From the NCBI GenBank assembly GCA_964637875.1, contig CAZWXK010000023.1, positions 1 to 34,921 of the forward strand: a stretch of 34,921 nt of DNA. The letters run 5' to 3'. The notes beneath the pieces are model-generated. The model saw only the letters and a program-made list of their open reading frames with translations, had not been told where the DNA came from and made no database searches. The position numbers were made by a program, and so were the translations under genes. Shown here in pieces: positions 30,775 through 34,921 of this stretch. Every line of letters begins with the position of its first letter. Within the stretch, counting starts at the first letter, position 1. The stretch comes from UBA5972 sp964637875. Its GTDB lineage: Bacteria > Pseudomonadota > Alphaproteobacteria > Rhodobacterales > Rhodobacteraceae.

Positions 30775-32088
30775 ATGCATATACTCAGTGACATGGACAG
30801 CCGCTATGCGCTGACCAATGAACTTCATGCCCGCCCTTTTCCCGAAATAGATGGCCCCGCGCAGGTCATCACCTTTGCCCTGACACTGGATGGGGGTGCT
30901 GATGCCGCCCGCGCCGAGCTGATCGAACTGCTGGATCGTTTCGGCGCCGATCATCCGCCCCCCGGCGATAATCACTATTACGGCCCGCTTGGCCGCAACC
31001 GCCTGAAATGGGAGCTGCATTCCGAATTCGTGACCTATACCCAGTTTGTCGTGCATGAGGACGGGCGACCCTTTCGCGAGGATCTGATGTCGGTGTTTCC
31101 GGGCGACTGGCTGGAAAAGCTGCAGGGCAGGGTCATCACCGCGACTCAGATTTCGGTGCAGTATGCGCGCGATTGTGCCGAGGTCGAAAGCCGGATGCAG
31201 GAGGAAATCCGCAACTGGTTCGTGGGCGAAAGCCTGGCGGCGGCCTATGTGCTGGAACGCAATGCGGTGGTGGTGGGGGATTTTCGCATCGACGAGGCGG
31301 GCCATGTGCGGTTTGCCCTGTTTGGTCTGGGCGATATCGGTGCGCGGCGCATGGGCCGGCTGGTGCAGCGCGTGCAGGAGATCGAGACCTACAAGGCCAT
31401 GGCCATGCTGACGCTGCCGGTCGCCCGCAAGGTTTTTGCCGAAGCCGGTCGGCTGGGCGAGCGCCTGTCCGAGGTCGCTACCTGCATGACCGACCCCAAG
31501 GCTGCCCCGCGCGAGACATTGGAGGATCTGCTGAAGATTTCCTCCGAGGTCGAGTTGTTGTCGTCCGAATCCTCATACCGCTTCAGCGCGGGCCGGGCCT
31601 ATCGCGCAATTGTCGATCAGCGCATAAAGGTGTTGCGCGAGGAGCGGATTCTGGAACGCCAGCTGTTTTCGGAATTCATGATGCGCCGGTTCGAGCCCGC
31701 CATGCGCACCTGCGATGCCGCCGAAAAGCGGCTGGAGGATCTGTCCACCCATTCGGCGCGGGCGTCCGAACTGCTGTCGACGCGGGTGAATGTGGCGGTG
31801 ACCGAACAGAACCGGCAGCTGCTTGAAAGCATGAACCGCCGCGCCGCCTTGCAGATGCGCCTGCAGGAAACCGTCGAGGGGCTGTCGGTGGTGGCGATCA
31901 GTTATTACGCGGTCAACCTGCTGCTGTATCTTCTGGGACCGTTGGCCAAGCATTACGGGCTGGGCAAGACATGGCTGGCGGCCGCACTGGTGCCGCCCGT
32001 GATGGGGGGCGGCTGGCTGATGGTGCGCCGGATCAAGGCCCATGTTGCGCGGGCATTTGACGACAGGGCCGGCAAGGACGGGAATTGA
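30775..32088 (+). CDS. DUF3422 membrane protein
   Basis: A 437-residue protein of the DUF3422 family, common in Proteobacteria, with no established function. The start is typical (RYALTNELHARPFPEI), followed by DNHYYGPLGRNRLKWELHSEFVTYT, a long helical central part (about 200-365) likely to form coiled coils, and two C-terminal membrane helices (about 366-386 and 397-415) ending in a basic tail. ATG 30775 follows AAAGGA; an in-frame Met at residue 7 is an alternative. Its stop overlaps the start of the next gene (TGATG). Confidence 0.88.
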   Translation: MHILSDMDSRYALTNELHARPFPEIDGPAQVITFALTLDGGADAARAELIELLDRFGADHPPPGDNHYYGPLGRNRLKWELHSEFVTYTQFVVHEDGRPFREDLMSVFPGDWLEKLQGRVITATQISVQYARDCAEVESRMQEEIRNWFVGESLAAAYVLERNAVVVGDFRIDEAGHVRFALFGLGDIGARRMGRLVQRVQEIETYKAMAMLTLPVARKVFAEAGRLGERLSEVATCMTDPKAAPRETLEDLLKISSEVELLSSESSYRFSAGRAYRAIVDQRIKVLREERILERQLFSEFMMRRFEPAMRTCDAAEKRLEDLSTHSARASELLSTRVNVAVTEQNRQLLESMNRRAALQMRLQETVEGLSVVAISYYAVNLLLYLLGPLAKHYGLGKTWLAAALVPPVMGGGWLMVRRIKAHVARAFDDRAGKDGN

Positions 32089-32645
32089 TGGCGCGGGTCA
32101 TCCTGTTCAACAAGCCCTATGGCGTGCTGTCACAATTCACCGACCGGGGCAATGCCGACAGCCCGCGCGCGACGCTTTCCGATTATATCGACGTTCCGGG
32201 GGTTTATGCGGCCGGCAGGCTGGACCGTGACAGCGAGGGGCTGCTGGTGCTGACCGATGACGGGCGTCTGCAGGCCAGGGTTGCGCATCCAAGGCACAAG
32301 CTGGCAAAAACCTATCTGGTGCAGGTCGAGGGTGTGCCCGATGACGCCGCGCTGGATGCCCTGCGCCGGGGCGTGGTGCTCAGGGACGGAAAGACGCGGC
32401 CCGCAAGGGTGCGCCGGATAGAGGCACCCGCCGATCTGTGGCCGCGCGACCCGCCGGTGCGTTTTCGCAAGACGGTGCCCGATAGCTGGATCGAGCTGAC
32501 AATCACCGAAGGGCGCAACCGGCAGGTGCGGCGCATGACGGCGGCGGTCGGCCACCCCACGCTGCGCCTGATTCGCTGGCGCGTGGGCGAATGGTCGCTG
32601 GAGGGGCTGGAAAGCGGGCAGTGGCGCGAGATTGCCTACCAGTGA
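32088..32645 (+). CDS. rluE: RsuA/RluE-type 23S rRNA pseudouridine synthase
   Basis: A 185-residue pseudouridine synthase of the RsuA/RluB/E/F family. Short length and lack of an S4 domain point to RluE, which in E. coli modifies U2457 of 23S rRNA. Motifs are LFNKPYGVLSQF, the catalytic GRLDRDSEGLLVLTDDG (Asp46), KLAKTYLVQVEG and the terminal EGRNRQVRRM with HPTLRLIRWRVG. ATG 32088 overlaps the previous stop by one base; an in-frame TTG one codon earlier is also possible. The last 10 bases overlap slyX on the other strand. Confidence 0.88.
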   Translation: MARVILFNKPYGVLSQFTDRGNADSPRATLSDYIDVPGVYAAGRLDRDSEGLLVLTDDGRLQARVAHPRHKLAKTYLVQVEGVPDDAALDALRRGVVLRDGKTRPARVRRIEAPADLWPRDPPVRFRKTVPDSWIELTITEGRNRQVRRMTAAVGHPTLRLIRWRVGEWSLEGLESGQWREIAYQ

Positions 32646-32845
32646 GGCGGTTTCTGATCGGCCAGCGGCACGGTGTTGCCGCTGTTGTATTCCTCTGCCG
32701 CGAGGCGCTGCATCATCATCTCGACGCGCCGGGTCAGGGTTTCGATTTCGCCGGCCTGCCGGGTCACGACCTCGTTCAGATCTTCGACCATGCGGGTCAG
32801 TTCGGCATTGCTGATTTCCAGTCTGGTCAGGCGTTCTTCGCTCAT
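32636..32845 (-). CDS. slyX: SlyX family protein
   Basis: A 69-residue SlyX homologue: an N-terminal coiled coil of about 50 residues (RLTRLEISNAELTRMVEDLN, then heptads to MMQRLAAEE) and the conserved C-terminal PPHW. The cellular role of SlyX is unclear. ATG 32845 has AAAGGGGG upstream. It overlaps the convergent pseudouridine synthase gene by 10 bp and is divergent from hisS across 116 bases. TTGCCG and TATCGC separated by 17 bases on the minus strand there are a possible promoter. Confidence 0.9.
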   Translation of the reverse strand: MSEERLTRLEISNAELTRMVEDLNEVVTRQAGEIETLTRRVEMMMQRLAAEEYNSGNTVPLADQKPPHW

Positions 32846-32961
32846 CTCGGCCCCCTTTCGTCGATGCGATAGCACGCAGGCGACACGGCGGCAACTTGCC
32901 CCGCGCCTGCCCATGCGCTAGGGAGGCGACCGAATGCAGGCCCCATCACAGGAAAACCCCG

Positions 32962-34458
32962 ATGGCCAAGGAAAAGAAGAAAAAGATCCGCCGCCCCCGC
33001 GCCGAGACACCGAAAGGGTTTCGCGACTATTTCGGTGCCGAGGTGGAAGAGCGGGGTGACATGCTGCGCAAGATCGCCGGGGTTTATCACACCTACGGGT
33101 TCGATCCGCTGGAAAGCTCGGCCGTGGAAACGGTCGAGGCGCTGGGCAAGTTCCTGCCCGATGTTGACCGCCCCAATGAAGGTGTCTTTGCATGGCAAGA
33201 GGAAGATGGCGGCTGGCTGGCCCTGCGCTATGACCTGACGGCGCCGCTGGCGCGTGTCTATGCGCAGTACCGCAACGATCTGCCGACGCCCTATCGCCGA
33301 TATGCGATGGGCCCCGTCTGGCGCAATGAAAAGCCGGGGCCGGGGCGGTTTCGCCAGTTCTACCAATGCGATGCCGACACGGTAGGCGCGCCAACGGTTG
33401 CGGCCGATGCCGAGATCTGCGCGATGCTGGCCGACACGCTCGAGGTCGTGGGCATTCCCCGTGGCGACTATGTGGTGCGGATCAACAACCGCAAGGTTCT
33501 GAACGGCGTGCTTGAGGGGATGGGGCTGGAAGGCAATGAGCAGCGCGACGCGGTTCTGCGCACCATCGACAAGTTCGACAAGGTGGGCGAGGCCGGTGTG
33601 CGCGCGCTCTTGGGCAAGGGCAGGCTGGATGCCTCGGGGGCCTATATCGATGGCGTCGGCTTGTCCGACGATCAGGCTGCGCCGGTTCTGGCCTTTCTGA
33701 CCTCGCGCGCTGACGACGCCGGCGCGACATTGGCCAATCTGCGCGCAGCGGTCGGCCAGTCGATTGTCGGCGCCGAAGGTGTGGACGAGCTGGAGCAGAT
33801 TGCCGATCTGCTTGAGGCACAGGGTTATGGCCCTGATCGCATCATCATCGACCCGTCGGTCGTGCGGGGGCTGGGCTATTATACCGGCCCCGTGTTCGAG
33901 GCCGAGCTGACCTTTGAAATCCTTGATGAAAAGGGCCGCAAGCGGCAGTTCGGATCGGTTGCCGGTGGCGGGCGTTATGACGACCTTGTGAAACGCTTTA
34001 CCGGGCAGGCGGTGCCTGCGACCGGGGTTTCCATCGGGGTTGACCGCCTGCTGGCCGCGCTGCGGGCCAAGGGACGCGTCAAGGGGGTCGATGTCGGCCC
34101 CGTGGTGGTGACGGTAATGGATCGCGACCGGATGGCCGATTATCAGGCCATGGTGGCCGAGCTGCGCAATGCCGGGATCCGGGCCGAGGTCTATCTGGGC
34201 AATCCGCGCAATTTCGGCAACCAGATGAAATATGCCGACAAGCGCAACAGCCCCGTCGCCGTGATCGAGGGCGAGGACGAGCGCGCGCGCGGTGTCGTGC
34301 AGCTCAAGGATCTGGCGCTGGGGGCGCGGCTGGCGGCCGAGGCCACCCATGAGGAATGGAAAGCCCAGCCTGCCCAGATCGAGGTTGCGCGCACTGATCT
34401 GGTTCAAGAGGTCCGCAAGATGATCGCACAGGGTATCGCGCAGGGGGATGAGGGGTGA
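32962..34458 (+). CDS. hisS: Histidine--tRNA ligase
   Basis: HisRS charges tRNA-His. The 498-residue protein, longer than the roughly 424-residue E. coli enzyme, is of the longer type seen in Alphaproteobacteria. It has a lysine/arginine-rich start (MAKEKKKKIRRPRAETPKGFRDY), class II motif 2 (RYAMGPVWRNEKPGPGRFRQF, with QCDADTVG), RYDLTAPLARVYA, the histidine-specific GLGYYTGPVFE and GGGRYDDL, motif 3 GVSIGVDRLL, and a C-terminal anticodon-binding domain (about 385-480). ATG 32962 follows AGGA. It precedes the paralogous hisZ by 115 bases containing a strong inverted repeat. Confidence 0.97.
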   Translation: MAKEKKKKIRRPRAETPKGFRDYFGAEVEERGDMLRKIAGVYHTYGFDPLESSAVETVEALGKFLPDVDRPNEGVFAWQEEDGGWLALRYDLTAPLARVYAQYRNDLPTPYRRYAMGPVWRNEKPGPGRFRQFYQCDADTVGAPTVAADAEICAMLADTLEVVGIPRGDYVVRINNRKVLNGVLEGMGLEGNEQRDAVLRTIDKFDKVGEAGVRALLGKGRLDASGAYIDGVGLSDDQAAPVLAFLTSRADDAGATLANLRAAVGQSIVGAEGVDELEQIADLLEAQGYGPDRIIIDPSVVRGLGYYTGPVFEAELTFEILDEKGRKRQFGSVAGGGRYDDLVKRFTGQAVPATGVSIGVDRLLAALRAKGRVKGVDVGPVVVTVMDRDRMADYQAMVAELRNAGIRAEVYLGNPRNFGNQMKYADKRNSPVAVIEGEDERARGVVQLKDLALGARLAAEATHEEWKAQPAQIEVARTDLVQEVRKMIAQGIAQGDEG

Positions 34459-34472
34459 GCATCGCATCGCAA

Positions 34473-34534
34473 GGTCTGCGCCCGACCGAGGGGGGCGTGA
34501 ATGCGCCCGCCTGGGGGGCGGGCGGGCGCAGACC
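34473..34534 (+). promoter_or_regulatory. Strong inverted repeat in hisS-hisZ spacer
   Basis: GGTCTGCGCCC (34473-34483) pairs perfectly with GGGCGCAGACC (34524-34534). Inside, CGCCCGCC (34504-34511) pairs with GGCGGGCG (34517-34524, sharing one base). A further pairing between CCGACCG (34482-34488) and CGGTCGG (34550-34556) competes with the outer stem. Such mutually exclusive stems could modulate read-through into hisZ. No T-run or histidine-rich leader peptide is seen, so classical his attenuation is not supported. Confidence 0.55.
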
Positions 34535-34573
34535 GGGCCGCAAGCGCCCCGGTCGGAGTCGGGGCGGAAATCC

Positions 34574-34921
34574 ATGCTGAACCAGACCCGATCCCTGATC
34601 CGTGCCGAGGCCGAGCGCCTTCTGGCCCGCTTTGTCGACGCCGGCGCAACCCAGGTCGAGGCCGCCGCCCTGCAACCCGCCGAAACCCTGCTTGACCTGT
34701 ATGGCGAGGACATCCGCGCACGGGCCTATGTCACCCACGACCCCGCGCAGGGCGAAATGATGCTGCGCCCCGATTTCACCGTGCCGGTCGTGCAGATGCA
34801 TATGCGCGAGGGCGCCGAGCCCGCGCGCTATACCTATATGGGTCCCGTCTGGCGCAAGCAGCAGCCGGGTTCGGCGCGCGCGCCGGAATATCTTCAGGTG
34901 GGGTTCGAACTGTTCGCGCGC
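34574..34921 (+). CDS. hisZ: ATP phosphoribosyltransferase regulatory subunit (partial, runs off window)
   Basis: HisZ is a catalytically inactive HisRS paralogue that pairs with short HisG for the first step of histidine synthesis. The visible 116 codons begin MLNQTRSLIRAEAERLLARF and show the HisRS-like core MLRPDFTVPVVQMHMREG and GPVWRKQQPGSARAPEYLQVG, where HisRS has the arginine-rich motif 2. It is far shorter upstream of this motif than HisRS. The position directly after hisS is typical of Rhodobacterales, where hisG usually follows. ATG 34574 has only a weak GCGGAAA upstream. Confidence 0.93.
   Translation, partial: MLNQTRSLIRAEAERLLARFVDAGATQVEAAALQPAETLLDLYGEDIRARAYVTHDPAQGEMMLRPDFTVPVVQMHMREGAEPARYTYMGPVWRKQQPGSARAPEYLQVGFELFAR

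Noticed and set aside
34459..34573. Classical histidine attenuator with leader peptide
   Set aside because: No short frame rich in histidine codons and no T-run after the stems.

Overview
The window is about 35 kb of GC-rich, densely packed chromosomal DNA, most likely from a member of the Rhodobacterales (Roseobacter/Paracoccaceae-type Alphaproteobacteria). This rests on recognised family content and gene order, not on a database search. The markers are a DUF3035 lipoprotein, a DUF3422 protein, an SDHAF4-like DUF1674 protein, the order rsmB - heparinase - purH - lspA - DUF3035 - M16 - M16 - mutL - rmuC, an Lrp-type regulator divergent from a PutA that lacks its own DNA-binding domain, and hisS followed by hisZ.

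Layout. Positions 184-3461 hold a four-gene polar/basic amino acid ABC importer (ATPase, binding protein, two permeases). A PutR-like Lrp regulator (3479-3940, minus) and the bifunctional proline catabolic enzyme PutA (4074-7562, plus) are divergent. An aldehyde dehydrogenase and an L,D-transpeptidase follow on the minus strand (7635-9854). Positions 10080-17552 carry the classical minus-strand translation/RNA block, read as rbfA, a sulfotransferase-like gene, truB, a DUF1643 gene, rpsO, pnp. It is interrupted between truB and rpsO by two plus-strand genes: a small protein and an RTX calcium-binding repeat protein that share a C-terminal domain.

dapB (17665 onward) runs into exactly 100 Ns (18465-18564), an assembly gap that removes its last few codons. 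After the gap comes a 58-residue SDHAF4-like gene on the minus strand. Then comes a long plus-strand run: rsmB, heparinase II/III, purH, lspA, DUF3035 lipoprotein, two M16 peptidase subunits (one with the zinc motif, one without), mutL (with an endonuclease motif), rmuC, DUF3422, an RluE-type pseudouridine synthase, hisS and the start of hisZ. A minus-strand slyX sits between the pseudouridine synthase and hisS.

Most genes are housekeeping: amino acid uptake and catabolism, ribosome maturation, mRNA turnover, lysine, purine and histidine-related functions, DNA repair and envelope processing. The less ordinary signals are: (1) the RTX pair inserted in the rbfA-truB-rpsO-pnp block; (2) two copies of a REP-like 3-prime element, a stem-loop plus a conserved tail TTGGGCAAAGAAGAAGC, each just after a stop codon; (3) at least four loci with perfect 12- or 14-bp tandem duplications, one of which triplicates a stop-codon segment between two convergent genes; (4) structured leaders upstream of pnp and hisZ. 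I saw no CRISPR array, insertion sequence, phage gene, tRNA or rRNA, and no clearly novel multi-gene defence or biosynthetic system.
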